The translations under genes were made by a program, and so were the position numbers. A DNA stretch of 55,433 nucleotides from an uncultured Alphaproteobacteria bacterium (lineage in GTDB: Bacteria; Pseudomonadota; Alphaproteobacteria; RF32; CAG-239): NCBI GenBank assembly GCA_944392835.1, contig CALXYB010000011.1, positions 1 to 55,433 on the forward strand. Reading direction: 5' to 3'. Under the pieces are notes generated by a model. That model was not told the DNA's origin. It ran no database searches and was given only the letters and a program-made list of their open reading frames with translations. Positions 17,138-25,066 of the stretch are shown piece after piece. Every line of letters starts with the position of its first letter. The stretch's first letter is position 1.

Positions 17138-18579
17138 AATGCCGTAATTCTGCTCTTAAAGGTCAAAACTTTTTCGCCGTTTGCCGGAATTTCCACACGC
17201 CATAAAGCTGTTGAAGCATTTTTCTTTTCGCTGGTTTGGCTTTCCGAAACGATTTCCCAATTACCGTTAAACACCTGCTCAAACTCTACCTTTACCGATT
17301 CGTTTTTAGCATTTTTTAAGGTTATTTCAAAATCAGCTTCAAAACTTTCTTTACTCAACTTTGTAACATTGCGAAGCTTGCCGTTAAGCGCCACATCAAA
17401 AGATTTTCCGGAAACAAGCTCTGCTTTTCCGCCTTTGGCTAGCTGTGGGAAAGAGCTTTCCCCGACAAACAGCATATTTCCCTTAGCATCTTTTTCATAA
17501 AAACGCACTACACCTTGCGGCAAAGGCAAACCTAAACCGTTTGCTTCCGAATTTGTCAACTTAAACACCACTTCGGGATGATTATTTTCAAACTCATTTT
17601 CGCGCAAATTTAAGCCGGCATATAAAGGAGACGTAGCCTTATAAACACGTTCAAAACGCACATTTTCCTTTTCAAACAAACTAATCTGCTTAGACTGATT
17701 ATTTTTAACATCCACACGCTTGGGCAACTCATACAAATAATAATCACCGAAGGATTCAGGAGCCATACCGCCCATAGCATTTTCTGGCATAGCGGCATCA
17801 GAGACGGCCGCCTTCATAGATACGGCATACATCCTGGGCATAACAACGGGTTGCACGCTGTTAACACTTCCCGACACAAGCTGCACGGAAGCCTTTTCAA
17901 AATCCGCACCGGACCTATTATCAATCGTAACCCAACCATTAAGATTCATAACATTGTCTTTTCCGACCTCTGCCACATAAGCCGCATTCCACTTAATCCC
18001 GTTTGTCAGATACGCAAGCTGCAACTTCTTTTTTCCGGGAGTTTTATTACGCAAACGAATATCCAGCGTCGGCTCGGTTATCAAATTTTTCGGCAACTTT
18101 TCATAAATGATACGTCCCGGAAACTCTGTCTCAATACCATAATCAAATTGCAAAACAGGACGACAATTAACACTATCAATTATTTTGGCGGTATTAAAAA
18201 TTTCCTTTCCCGTCTTTTCATCAAGACGAGCAGTCTTAACTTTTTCACCGACCATATTTTCAACAAGATTACAAGGGCTTAAAAGATTATAATTATAGTT
18301 TTGTTCTTTAACACTAACTCCCTCTCCCGTAAGCATGGCACTTTCGGGATTAATCTGCTCAGACACCCCTTGAAAAGCAATCAGATTTCCACCGCGTTCA
18401 AGTTCTACCTCGCGCACATCTCTAACAAAACCCATACCATTGTTATAAATACTGATTGCCATATTCACAGATTTATCGGTATCTATTACAATTTTATTGT
18501 TTTCAGCACGAGCAACAGATGCGGAAAGGATACTCAAAGAAACAGATAAAAACAAAACATTAACAAATTTTTTTTGCAT
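17134..18579 (-). CDS. Exported DUF4139-type protein
   Basis: A 481-aa protein with a signal peptide ending S-V-A-R-A. It shows the pattern of the DUF4139 family: an N-terminal segment on Y-N-N-G-x-(G/A)-x-V-x-D-x-R, a central Y-L-T-N-G-I-K-W-N-A-A-Y-V-A segment, W-V-T-I-D-N-R-S-G-x-x-(F/Y)-x-x-A and a beta-rich C terminus. Proteins of this type are exported and of unknown biochemical role. It is the first gene of the large minus-strand block, divergent from gcrA, and is coupled to the next gene by a 4-base overlap. Confidence 0.8.
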   Translation of the reverse strand: MQKKFVNVLFLSVSLSILSASVARAENNKIVIDTDKSVNMAISIYNNGMGFVRDVREVELERGGNLIAFQGVSEQINPESAMLTGEGVSVKEQNYNYNLLSPCNLVENMVGEKVKTARLDEKTGKEIFNTAKIIDSVNCRPVLQFDYGIETEFPGRIIYEKLPKNLITEPTLDIRLRNKTPGKKKLQLAYLTNGIKWNAAYVAEVGKDNVMNLNGWVTIDNRSGADFEKASVQLVSGSVNSVQPVVMPRMYAVSMKAAVSDAAMPENAMGGMAPESFGDYYLYELPKRVDVKNNQSKQISLFEKENVRFERVYKATSPLYAGLNLRENEFENNHPEVVFKLTNSEANGLGLPLPQGVVRFYEKDAKGNMLFVGESSFPQLAKGGKAELVSGKSFDVALNGKLRNVTKLSKESFEADFEITLKNAKNESVKVEFEQVFNGNWEIVSESQTSEKKNASTALWRVEIPANGEKVLTFKSRITAL

Positions 18580-18734
18580 TTAATAACCCCTTACAACATA
18601 ATTTTTGACCAATATAACCCATAAATTTACAAAAAAAAAGTGATAAAATGTTAATATTACTAGACTCGGTAATAATATTTTCATAATATCGGGATATATA
18701 TTGAATAAAGCTAAAGTTTTAAGGAGATAAAAAC
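18580..18734. promoter_or_regulatory. Divergent promoter region between DUF4139 gene and gcrA, with a GANTC site
   Basis: This 155-base AT-rich spacer must hold both promoters. A GACTC at 18663-18667 is a GANTC site, the target of the CcrM methylase with which GcrA works in Caulobacter. The ribosome site AAGGAG at 18721-18726 sits 8 bases before the gcrA ATG. I could not fix -35/-10 boxes with confidence. Confidence 0.5.
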
Positions 18735-19235
18735 ATGGAATGGACAGATCAAATGGTTGAAGACCTGAAACGGATGTGGGATGAAGGCTTGACCACCGGC
18801 GAAATTGGCAAGCGCTTAGGCGTTTCCAAAAACTCTATCGTCGGCAAAGTCCATCGTCTCCAACTTTCCGGTCGTCCATCCCCGATTAAAAAGAAAGATA
18901 CTCCGGCGGCAGAAACTCCGGCTCCGGCAAAACCGAGCAAAGCAGAAAAAACACCTTCTCAGCCCAATAAGCCTAAAGAAGAAAAAGTTTCAGCGCCCAA
19001 GGAAGAAGAAATTGTTGTGGAAATTCCGGCTCCTGTTTCGGCTCCAGCCCCTAAAGCAGCTTCAAAACCTTCCGGCAAAACAATGCTGACGGATTTAGAC
19101 AATCATACTTGCCGTTGGCCCATTGGAGACCCCAAAGACGAGAATTTTCATTTCTGTGGTAGAAAAGTAAAGATCGGACAAACCTATTGCGAAGAACATG
19201 CTAACATCGCTTACGTTAAACCCGGCAAAAAATAA
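18735..19235 (+). CDS. gcrA: Cell-cycle regulator GcrA
   Basis: GcrA is an alphaproteobacterial transcription factor that binds sigma-70 RNA polymerase and activates promoters carrying methylated GANTC sites. The 166-aa protein starts MEWTDQMVEDLKRMW and continues with the DNA-binding segment T-x-x-E-I-G-K-R-L-G-V-S-K-N-S-I-V-G-K-V-H-R-L. It then has a Pro/Ala/Lys-rich linker (about residues 52-115). The C-terminal domain holds C-R-W-P-I-G-D-P and F-C-G-R with further Cys and His, the region that contacts sigma-70. The family assignment is firm and supports alphaproteobacterial origin. Confidence 0.96.
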   Translation: MEWTDQMVEDLKRMWDEGLTTGEIGKRLGVSKNSIVGKVHRLQLSGRPSPIKKKDTPAAETPAPAKPSKAEKTPSQPNKPKEEKVSAPKEEEIVVEIPAPVSAPAPKAASKPSGKTMLTDLDNHTCRWPIGDPKDENFHFCGRKVKIGQTYCEEHANIAYVKPGKK

Positions 19236-19272
19236 TTTTTAGCAGACCTCAAATATAAGGACTTTGTATATT

Positions 19273-20079
19273 ATGTCAAAAGGAACATTATTTGGTTTTA
19301 TAGCAGCAATCTGCGTCGTACTCGGCTCTATCTTGTCTGCCACGGACAGACCTTTAGCCTTTGTTGATGTCCCCAGTATGATTATCGTTATCGGCGGTAC
19401 GTTTGTTGCTTTGTTTTTGTCATACGAAACAAGCCTTGCCTTAAAAGCCATCCGTTTAATGGGGAAAGCTTTTGGCCGCCACAAAGATTCGGAAATCTCC
19501 CTTAAAGATGAGGTTGGACAAATCGTTCGCTGGGCATACATTATCCAAAAAAACGGCTTACAAGGTCTTGAAAATGAGATTACGGATGATGTCCGAGCCA
19601 ACAACCCATTTTTGGCCTACGGAGCAGACTTGGTCGTAACCGGATATACGGGAGCTGAGATTAAAACCATTATGGAACATATGATGGAATCTCAAGCCGA
19701 ACGCGACCGCCGCGAAACAGATGCCTTGAAAAAAATGGGTGGCGATGCTCCTGCTTTTGGTATGTTGGGAACCTTAATTGGTCTTATCATCATGTTGAGC
19801 AATATGGGCGGCGACCCGTCTGCCATCGGCCCGAGTATGGCTGTTGCTTTGATTACCACTTTTTACGGTATCATTCTGGCTCGTTTAATCTTCATTCCTT
19901 TGGCTACAAAGATGAGTGCCCGCAACGATGTAACCATGTTCAAAAACAACTTGCAAATGGAAGGCTTGGTTTTGTTGGCAGAACGCAAGAGCCCGCGTTA
20001 CATCCAAGACAAAATCAACTCTTTTGTCAGCATGAACGAACAATTCTCCATTGACCGCGACATGAATTCGGGAAAGTAG
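19273..20079 (+). CDS. motA: Flagellar stator protein MotA
   Basis: MotA forms, with MotB, the proton- or sodium-driven stator. The 268-aa protein has four membrane segments (about residues 4-21, 29-50, 146-168 and 178-200). It also has the proline-bearing segment A-P-A-F-G-M-L-G-T-L-I-G-L near residue 153 and the cytoplasmic R-R-E-T-D-A-L stretch. The ATG at 19273 follows AAGGA; a TTG three codons earlier is less likely. The PomA/MotP-type proportions (about 255-270 aa) make the coupling ion uncertain. Next to it are gcrA upstream and motB 6 bases downstream. Confidence 0.93.
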   Translation: MSKGTLFGFIAAICVVLGSILSATDRPLAFVDVPSMIIVIGGTFVALFLSYETSLALKAIRLMGKAFGRHKDSEISLKDEVGQIVRWAYIIQKNGLQGLENEITDDVRANNPFLAYGADLVVTGYTGAEIKTIMEHMMESQAERDRRETDALKKMGGDAPAFGMLGTLIGLIIMLSNMGGDPSAIGPSMAVALITTFYGIILARLIFIPLATKMSARNDVTMFKNNLQMEGLVLLAERKSPRYIQDKINSFVSMNEQFSIDRDMNSGK

Positions 20080-20085
20080 GATAAA

Positions 20086-20742
20086 ATGAAAAAGAAACCG
20101 GAAGAAAAAATTGATGAAGATTGGATGTCCACTTACGGCGACATGGTAACTTTGTTGCTATGCTTTTTTATCATGATGCTTTCAGTTTCCAAGCCAGACG
20201 TTGCAAAATATGAACAAATTTCAGCCGGTTTGAGTGAAGGTTTAGGCAAAAAAATAATCCAACGTCCGATAGAAATGCTTATGACGGAGCTCAAAGACGA
20301 CATTCAGTCCTTAGATTTAGAGAAGAAAGTAGCTATCGGCAGTGATACTCAAGGCATTGTCTTAGAGTTTGGTGGAGATGTGCTTTTCAACAAAGGTTCC
20401 GCTGATATAAAAAACACGGCTCTTCCTGCCCTCAAGCGTATGGCTGCCACCCTACAATCCGAACGCTATAAAAACTTTGTCTTCAGCATTGAGGGTCACA
20501 CGAGCGATGAAAAAGTCACCAGTGAGAAATATCCATCCAATTGGGAACTTTCTTCAGCCCGTGCTTCAGCCGTTGCCCGTTTTCTGGAGGAAAGAGGCAT
20601 TGAGCGTGTCAGAATGCGCGCAACAGGTATGAATGATGTCAGCCCGAAATATCCGAACTTAGACCCCTTTGGCGAACCGATACCGGAAAACCGCATTCGC
20701 AATCGCCGTGTTGTTATTCATATTGAACCATCTTTTATGTAA
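20086..20742 (+). CDS. motB: Flagellar stator protein MotB
   Basis: MotB anchors the stator to peptidoglycan and carries the ion-conducting aspartate. The 218-aa protein has W-M-S-T-Y-G-D-M-V-T-L-L with Asp19 at the start of the single membrane helix (to about residue 33). It ends in an OmpA-like peptidoglycan-binding domain (I-E-G-H-T-S-D, W-E-L-S-x-A-R-A, R-N-R-R-V-V-I). It is shorter than typical MotB (about 250-300 aa) because the linker between the two parts is short. It lies 6 bases after motA. Confidence 0.92.
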   Translation: MKKKPEEKIDEDWMSTYGDMVTLLLCFFIMMLSVSKPDVAKYEQISAGLSEGLGKKIIQRPIEMLMTELKDDIQSLDLEKKVAIGSDTQGIVLEFGGDVLFNKGSADIKNTALPALKRMAATLQSERYKNFVFSIEGHTSDEKVTSEKYPSNWELSSARASAVARFLEERGIERVRMRATGMNDVSPKYPNLDPFGEPIPENRIRNRRVVIHIEPSFM

Positions 20743-20748
20743 TTTAGG

Positions 20749-21333
20749 CTAGAATATTCCGCCAACGGCAAACCACCTGCCGTCTTCAAAAACCAAATGA
20801 AATGCGGCGCAGTTTGGGATAGTCTCATAAGCAACATTAAAATAGTTTAAGAGTTGGCTCATTGTCCCACCATGGATGGCTATGCCCATAACATCATATT
20901 TCTCGGCTGTTAAATTTTGGAGCTCGGACAAAACACGTTCACGCGCTGTTTTTTTGCTTTCGCCTTGCGGAAAAGATATATCATCATATTCCGGCGCAAG
21001 GCTTGCCCAATGAGACAAGATTTCAGGATAACGATCAGCTAAATCTATAGTAAGCTGTCCTTCCGCCACACCATAAAAACATTCTTTAAGATTTTCGCGA
21101 ACAATAACAGGAATTTGCAAAGCTTGAGCAACGACATCTGCCGTGTGTTTTGCGCGGATAAGCGGACTGGAGAAAATAGCCTCAAGCTTTTTATCTTGGA
21201 GTTTGAGCAAAAGTTGCTGAGCTTGAGCAACACCGGTTGGGGTCAGGTCATAATCCATACCGGAACCTTGCCAGCGACTTTGGCGATTAAGCTCGGTTTC
21301 ACCATGTCTGAAAATATAAAAATCTTTCCGCAT
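20749..21333 (-). CDS. Histidine phosphatase family protein (phosphoglycerate mutase-like)
   Basis: A 194-aa protein starting at the ATG at 21333 behind GGAGG. It carries the phosphohistidine signature F-R-H-G-E-T at residues 8-13. Further motifs are D-x-x-L-T-x-x-G-x-x-Q-A, S-S-P-L-x-R-A-x-x-T-A and a late H-G-G-T, all typical of the RHG branch. Members dephosphorylate small molecules such as alpha-ribazole phosphate or sugar phosphates; the substrate here cannot be told. It converges on motB with 6 bases between the stops. Confidence 0.88.
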   Translation of the reverse strand: MRKDFYIFRHGETELNRQSRWQGSGMDYDLTPTGVAQAQQLLLKLQDKKLEAIFSSPLIRAKHTADVVAQALQIPVIVRENLKECFYGVAEGQLTIDLADRYPEILSHWASLAPEYDDISFPQGESKKTARERVLSELQNLTAEKYDVMGIAIHGGTMSQLLNYFNVAYETIPNCAAFHLVFEDGRWFAVGGIF

Positions 21334-21392
21334 AAAGCACCTCCGAGAAGGGAGTATAAAGAAAAAAACGCTAAAGAAAAGCAAAAAATCTA

Positions 21393-21420
21393 TTGATTAA
21401 TTTGAGAAGAGAATTATAGT
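21393..21420 (+). promoter_or_regulatory. Promoter of tRNA-Gly
   Basis: TTGATT (21393-21398), a 16-base spacer and TATAGT (21415-21420) fit a sigma-70 promoter. The expected start point is near 21427, about 9 bases before the tRNA. Confidence 0.55.
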
Positions 21421-21435
21421 AGCAGTGTTTCTGCC

Positions 21436-21509
21436 GCGGGTATAATTCAATGGTAGAATGAGAGCTTCCCAAGCTTTTAATGCGGGTTCGATTCCCGTTA
21501 CCCGCTCCA
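21436..21509 (+). tRNA. tRNA-Gly (anticodon CCC)
   Basis: A full cloverleaf can be drawn. The acceptor arms GCGGGTA and TACCCGC pair perfectly. The D-arm region is ATTCAATGGTAGAAT. The anticodon stem AGAGC/GCTTT surrounds the loop TTCCCAA with anticodon CCC, and the T-arm is CGGGT-TCGATTC-CCG. CCA is encoded (21507-21509). The 3' end is duplicated about 200 bases downstream. Confidence 0.93.
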
Positions 21510-21581
21510 TTAAAAAACCACCCCTGAGAGGGGGTGGTTTTTTAATGGAAAGATAAAGGCTTGAATCGAACCCGAGAGGGC
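21490..21581 (+). repeat. Direct repeat unit 1: tRNA-Gly 3' end plus terminator
   Basis: The 16-base GATTCCCGTTACCCGC at 21490-21505 recurs at 21691-21706. The block from the terminator's right arm through AATGGAAAGATAAAG and CTTGAATCGAACCCGAGAGG (to 21581) recurs at 21740-21788 with one or two changes. The spacing is 201-207 bases. Such duplication of a tRNA 3' end is the usual footprint of an integrated element. Confidence 0.75.
21512..21544 (+). terminator. Rho-independent terminator of tRNA-Gly
   Basis: The stem AAAAACCACCCC (21513-21524) pairs with GGGGTGGTTTTT (21531-21542) around a 6-base loop, directly after the tRNA CCA. Confidence 0.9.
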
Positions 21582-21591
21582 GTGAGCCGAT

Positions 21592-21686
21592 AGAAAAGCT
21601 CCGGTGGAGCTTTTCGTTGCGAACGGTGCAGTTTTGTTAATTTGCGAGAAGCGACAGCGCCGCGATGCAAATGTTACAAAACAAAC
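21592..21686. repeat. Two-hairpin structured element between the tRNA-derived repeats
   Basis: The first hairpin is GAAAAGCTCC/GGAGCTTTTC (21592-21614). The second is formed by GTTTTGTTAATTTGC and GCAAATGTTACAAAAC (about 21632-21682) around a loop containing AAGCGACAGC. The same AAGCGACAGC follows a different hairpin at the right edge of the window (55359-55433), so this may be a repeated structured unit. Confidence 0.4.
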
Positions 21687-21690
21687 TCAA

Positions 21691-21788
21691 GATTCCCGTT
21701 ACCCGCCCTAACATTTTGCACAATATCCCCCCAATTGGGGTGGTTTTTTTAATGGAAAGATAAAGACTTGAATCGAACCCGAGAGGGC
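21691..21788 (+). repeat. Direct repeat unit 2: degenerate copy of tRNA-Gly 3' end and trailer
   Basis: Matches unit 1 at both ends, but its middle has diverged to a different hairpin (CCCC-AATT-GGGG followed by T). The strongly AT-rich stretch leading to the HNH endonuclease gene begins directly after it. Confidence 0.75.
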
Positions 21789-22016
21789 AAAATAGATATT
21801 TTCCAATAAACTTAAAAAACTAATAATCTACAGTTTAAACAGCTTGTTTGCATAGAACTATAATATTTTATTATTAGCTTTAAAATTAGATAAAATTTAG
21901 AATTTTATATAAAATCTCTTATCACAATATTTTATTAAACACAACCAAATATGTGTTTAATATTTTTTTATTATATTATATATTACCATAGAATGTACAA
22001 TTTTTAAGGAATTTTA

Positions 22017-22697
22017 ATGAATAATAATATATCAAAACTAGCCATCGATTTTTTACGAAATGAAATGAATTTAGTTGAATTTAGAAAAGAAACAAACAAA
22101 GTAGCATACTTTGAAACGCCCTACTTTCACCTAATTATAGAAAAAAACAGAAAAACTAGAATTTCTATTTATACTGAAGGCATTGCTATAGAACTAAAAA
22201 ATAAATATAAACTTTCAAAATTTTTACAAAAAGGAGAAAATTCTCATTCCAACATTAAATCTAATCCATCAAGACTAACAATAAACACTGATAGATGTCT
22301 TTTTGCTCTATATAGCATTGAAAATTTGAAAAATTTTATACAAGACTACAATAATTTACGTCACCCCCAAAGCTTTGATAAATTAGTTGAAGATGCTCTA
22401 AAAGAAAGCTCTGAAACTCGCCTAAAAAGAATAAAAGAAAACAAAATAAATCTAGAAAAAAAAATTATAGAAATCATACAATATAGTAGGAATCCCGATA
22501 TTGTTGCTGAAAGATTATATCTTGCCAATGGATTTTGCAATGATTGCGGACAGCCAGCTCCTTTTCTCAGAAAATCCAACAACACACCTTATTTAGAAGT
22601 ACATCATATTATACCTTTATCTGAAGGTGGCGAAGATACTCTAGAAAACACAATAGCCTTATGCCCAAACTGTCATAGAAAAAGACATTTTGGCTAA
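22017..22697 (+). CDS. HNH endonuclease
   Basis: A 226-aa protein with a C-terminal zinc-supported HNH nuclease domain of McrA type. It has C-N-D-C-G-Q near residue 178, LEVHHIIPLSEGGEDTLEN around 197-215 and C-P-N-C-H-R-K-R-H at the end. The N-terminal 170 residues are lysine-rich and unrecognised; they may recognise DNA. The gene is far more AT-rich than its neighbours and stands directly behind the duplicated tRNA end, which points to recent acquisition. It could be a restriction enzyme working with, or unrelated to, the methyltransferase at 23794-24609. No immunity gene overlaps it, unlike the two HNH proteins further right. Confidence 0.85.
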   Translation: MNNNISKLAIDFLRNEMNLVEFRKETNKVAYFETPYFHLIIEKNRKTRISIYTEGIAIELKNKYKLSKFLQKGENSHSNIKSNPSRLTINTDRCLFALYSIENLKNFIQDYNNLRHPQSFDKLVEDALKESSETRLKRIKENKINLEKKIIEIIQYSRNPDIVAERLYLANGFCNDCGQPAPFLRKSNNTPYLEVHHIIPLSEGGEDTLENTIALCPNCHRKRHFG

Positions 22698-22888
22698 ATC
22701 CGACGTAATCAACTATTTCAAGCTCTTGGCTGCTCGCTCTAGCACATCACTACAAAAGCTGATGAATATCATATTCATCATACCCCTCATAATAATAGCT
22801 GACATCAAATACTCGTCCAAACTTTTAGAAAGCGTTAAACAAAATAGCATATGCTATGTAAAGTTTTTATTTTTTTGAGATTCTTTAA
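22698..22888. other. Non-coding spacer
   Basis: About 190 bases between the HNH gene and the EamA transporter gene. A 62-codon frame overlaps the HNH stop, starts with TTG, lacks a ribosome site and has no recognisable features. I see no structured element. Confidence 0.4.
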
Positions 22889-23773
22889 ATGTATATACTT
22901 CTAGCTTTTTTAACACCGCTTTTACACGCTTTATCTTGTATCGTGGACGCGCATTTTTCTAATAATATTTTTAAGAAAGTACCTTCATTGGTGTTTTATG
23001 CTACAATCAGTAACATCATTATCATTCCGTTTTTATTTTTCTTCGGAACACCGATTATTCCACCATTAGAGATTTTAGCAATATTATTTATCATCGCTTT
23101 GATTGAAGTTTGCTATCAAATCCCCTATTATCACGCTCTCCGCAATATTGATACCTCAATTGTTGTGGCTTTATTCTCTTTAGGTAAAATTGCCGTTCCG
23201 GTATTGGCTTATTTTATCGTAAACGAAAAACTGAGCTTAACTCAATATTTCGGTTTCGGAATTATTTTACTTTCCACTTTTTTGCTTAATTTTGATATCA
23301 AGAAATTAAAAATTAATATCGCATTTTTCTTGATGTTAGTCGTATCCGTTTTGTTATCCTTATCTTCGGTATTATCCAAATATTCTTTGCAGAGTGTTGA
23401 CTTTGTAACAGTTTTATTTTGGGGTTCAATTTTTGCAACATCAATTTGTTTATCTCTTTTACTTTTACCTCAATATAGAACGGATATTGTAAGCTCATTT
23501 CCACAGTATAAAAAAAGAATCAAACTCTTTTTATCTAATGAAATTCTTAATCAAGGCGGAACTTTAGCTGGAACAATAGCTTTAGTTCATCTACCTGTAT
23601 TAGCTGTGAAATCTATCGGTTCATCTCAAAGCATTTTTACGCTTTTGTTAGGGTTTGTGCTTTATAAAATCTTCGGAAAGAGCTTCAAGGAAAACTTAAC
23701 CCGCCAAGAAGTTATCAAAAAGCTCATCTCTTTTTCGGCCATCATTATCGGCATCAATATGGTATTGTTATAA
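22889..23773 (+). CDS. EamA/DMT-family membrane transporter
   Basis: A 294-aa, very hydrophobic protein with about ten membrane segments arranged as two repeated halves, each ending in a helix of the type G-x-x-(I/L)-(I/L) followed by a basic residue. This layout is the drug/metabolite transporter (EamA) superfamily. Members export amino acids, metabolites or drugs; the substrate cannot be read from sequence. It lies between the HNH gene and the convergent methyltransferase, so it is probably part of the same acquired cluster. Confidence 0.8.
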   Translation: MYILLAFLTPLLHALSCIVDAHFSNNIFKKVPSLVFYATISNIIIIPFLFFFGTPIIPPLEILAILFIIALIEVCYQIPYYHALRNIDTSIVVALFSLGKIAVPVLAYFIVNEKLSLTQYFGFGIILLSTFLLNFDIKKLKINIAFFLMLVVSVLLSLSSVLSKYSLQSVDFVTVLFWGSIFATSICLSLLLLPQYRTDIVSSFPQYKKRIKLFLSNEILNQGGTLAGTIALVHLPVLAVKSIGSSQSIFTLLLGFVLYKIFGKSFKENLTRQEVIKKLISFSAIIIGINMVLL

Positions 23774-23793
23774 AACCACTCACAAACCTAACC

Positions 23794-24609
23794 CTACCCC
23801 TCGCGGGTAAAAAGGTCTGATTGTTTAACATCCAGAACATTGGCGATTCTTTTGCCTGCCAAGTCATAATATTGCGGATTAAGCTCCACCCCGACAAAAC
23901 GCCGTTTAAGTTTCAGAGCCGCCACACCGGTCGTACCGCTGCCCATAAACGGATCTAAAATCAAGTCATTTTCATGGGTGGAAGCCGTAATAATCCGCTC
24001 CAACAAAGCCAAAGGCTTTTGGGTTGGGTGTTTGCCGAAAGTTTTTTCGCTCATCTGCGTTGTGGGAATAGCCCAAACCGTGCGCATTTGTGTATGCGGC
24101 TTTTTAATAAAATCTTGCGGGAAATCGCCGTTTTTCATCGCATCATAATTAAAATAATGCTTGGCTTTTTTATCTTTTCTGGCCCAAACCAAACTCTCGT
24201 GGCTGGCCGTGAAATATTTGCAGGACAAATTCGGCGTTGCGTTAGGCTTAAACCAAGCCACGTTGTTCAAAACATGGTAACCCAGCAACAACATCGCATA
24301 ACCGCAGGAAAAAATGCTGTGATAAGTGCCCGATACCCACAAAGTCCCGTTAGGCTTCAACAACTTTTTGCAAAGAGCCAACCATTGTTTATGAAACTCA
24401 AAATCTTCGGCAATTCCGCGGCTTTCATCCCAAGCCCCTTTGTCCAGCTTAACCAACTTGCCGTTATAACAAGTTTTGCCGGTTTTTGAGAGCATATAAG
24501 GCGGGTCGGCAAAAATCATATCAAAAGTTTCTTCCGGAAACTGCTTAAGAACCTCAAAACAATCTCCGTTATAAAGCTCATAACTTTTATTATCTGCAAT
24601 CGGCGACAC
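23794..24609 (-). CDS. Beta-class N6-adenine DNA methyltransferase
   Basis: A site-specific DNA adenine methyltransferase of about 271 aa. The catalytic motif D-P-P-Y (near residue 36) comes before the AdoMet-binding motif D-P-F-M-G-S-G-T-T (near 220), the beta-class order. The stretches G-T-Y-H-S-I-F, N-x-x-W-x-K-x-N-x-x-P-N, S-H-E-S-L-V-W-A and H-P-T-Q-K-P resemble both DpnA-type (GATC) and HinfI/CcrM-type (GANTC) enzymes. It lacks the C-terminal domain of Caulobacter CcrM (about 80 residues). I prefer a GTG start at 24609, 8 bases after an AGGGG site; a TTG at 24615 is also possible. It follows a lipoprotein gene. Confidence 0.88.
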   Translation of the reverse strand: MSPIADNKSYELYNGDCFEVLKQFPEETFDMIFADPPYMLSKTGKTCYNGKLVKLDKGAWDESRGIAEDFEFHKQWLALCKKLLKPNGTLWVSGTYHSIFSCGYAMLLLGYHVLNNVAWFKPNATPNLSCKYFTASHESLVWARKDKKAKHYFNYDAMKNGDFPQDFIKKPHTQMRTVWAIPTTQMSEKTFGKHPTQKPLALLERIITASTHENDLILDPFMGSGTTGVAALKLKRRFVGVELNPQYYDLAGKRIANVLDVKQSDLFTREG

Positions 24610-24629
24610 TGACAATTCCCCTCGCCCGC

Positions 24630-24923
24630 TTATTGATTATAAGAATTGATGATGGCCGTGGCATTAATCACCGATTGGCGATACAAACCGCTGTCCAACA
24701 TATCCAAACTGCGAATGCAATAATTCGCCACCTGATTAGCGGCCAAGTCAACATCGCTGAATGTCTCTGGCAAAACCGCTTTTTGGCGTGCTTGTTCCAA
24801 AATGCAAGCATTAAGTTTGCCCTGCGGGGTCAGAGGAGTTTTATCTTCTTCGGGAAAAGGAGCCAAACTTGTGCAAGCAGAAAGTCCCCCAAAAACCGCC
24901 AACATCATCAGATATTTTTTCAT
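24630..24923 (-). CDS. Small lipoprotein of unknown function
   Basis: A 97-aa protein starting at the ATG at 24923, with a short lipoprotein signal (M-K-K-Y-L, hydrophobic core, lipobox L-S-A-C at residues 14-17). The remainder is helical and contains three further Cys. No family recognised. It lies about 20 bases upstream of the methyltransferase start and may share its transcript. Confidence 0.7.
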   Translation of the reverse strand: MKKYLMMLAVFGGLSACTSLAPFPEEDKTPLTPQGKLNACILEQARQKAVLPETFSDVDLAANQVANYCIRSLDMLDSGLYRQSVINATAIINSYNQ

Positions 24924-25007
24924 AATTCCACACTTTGCTAAAAATAGTCCTAACTTATGCTCTACAATATAAAACAAACCACACAAACTGCAAGCCTTTT
25001 AGCTGCC

Positions 25008-25055
25008 TTATACAAAAAAAGAGAGAAAACCTTAAAAGGCTTTCCCTCTCTTTCG
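25008..25055 (-). terminator. Rho-independent terminator of the 25067-25651 gene
   Basis: AAAGAGAG and CTCTCTTT arms flank an interrupted inner stem (AAA-CC with GG-TTT). The minus strand continues into seven T. It lies just past the stop at 25067. Confidence 0.75.
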
Positions 25056-25066
25056 TCATTTCTTAG

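Noticed and set aside
22690..22878. 62-codon frame after the HNH gene
   Set aside because: TTG start inside the HNH stop region, no ribosome site, composition of random AT-rich sequence.
23762..23820. Possible attR copy of the tRNA-Gly end near CGCGGGTAA
   Set aside because: Only about seven bases match the tRNA acceptor arm, which is expected by chance.
23794..24609. Calling the methyltransferase CcrM
   Set aside because: It lacks the C-terminal CcrM domain and resembles DpnA-type enzymes equally well, so specificity is left open.
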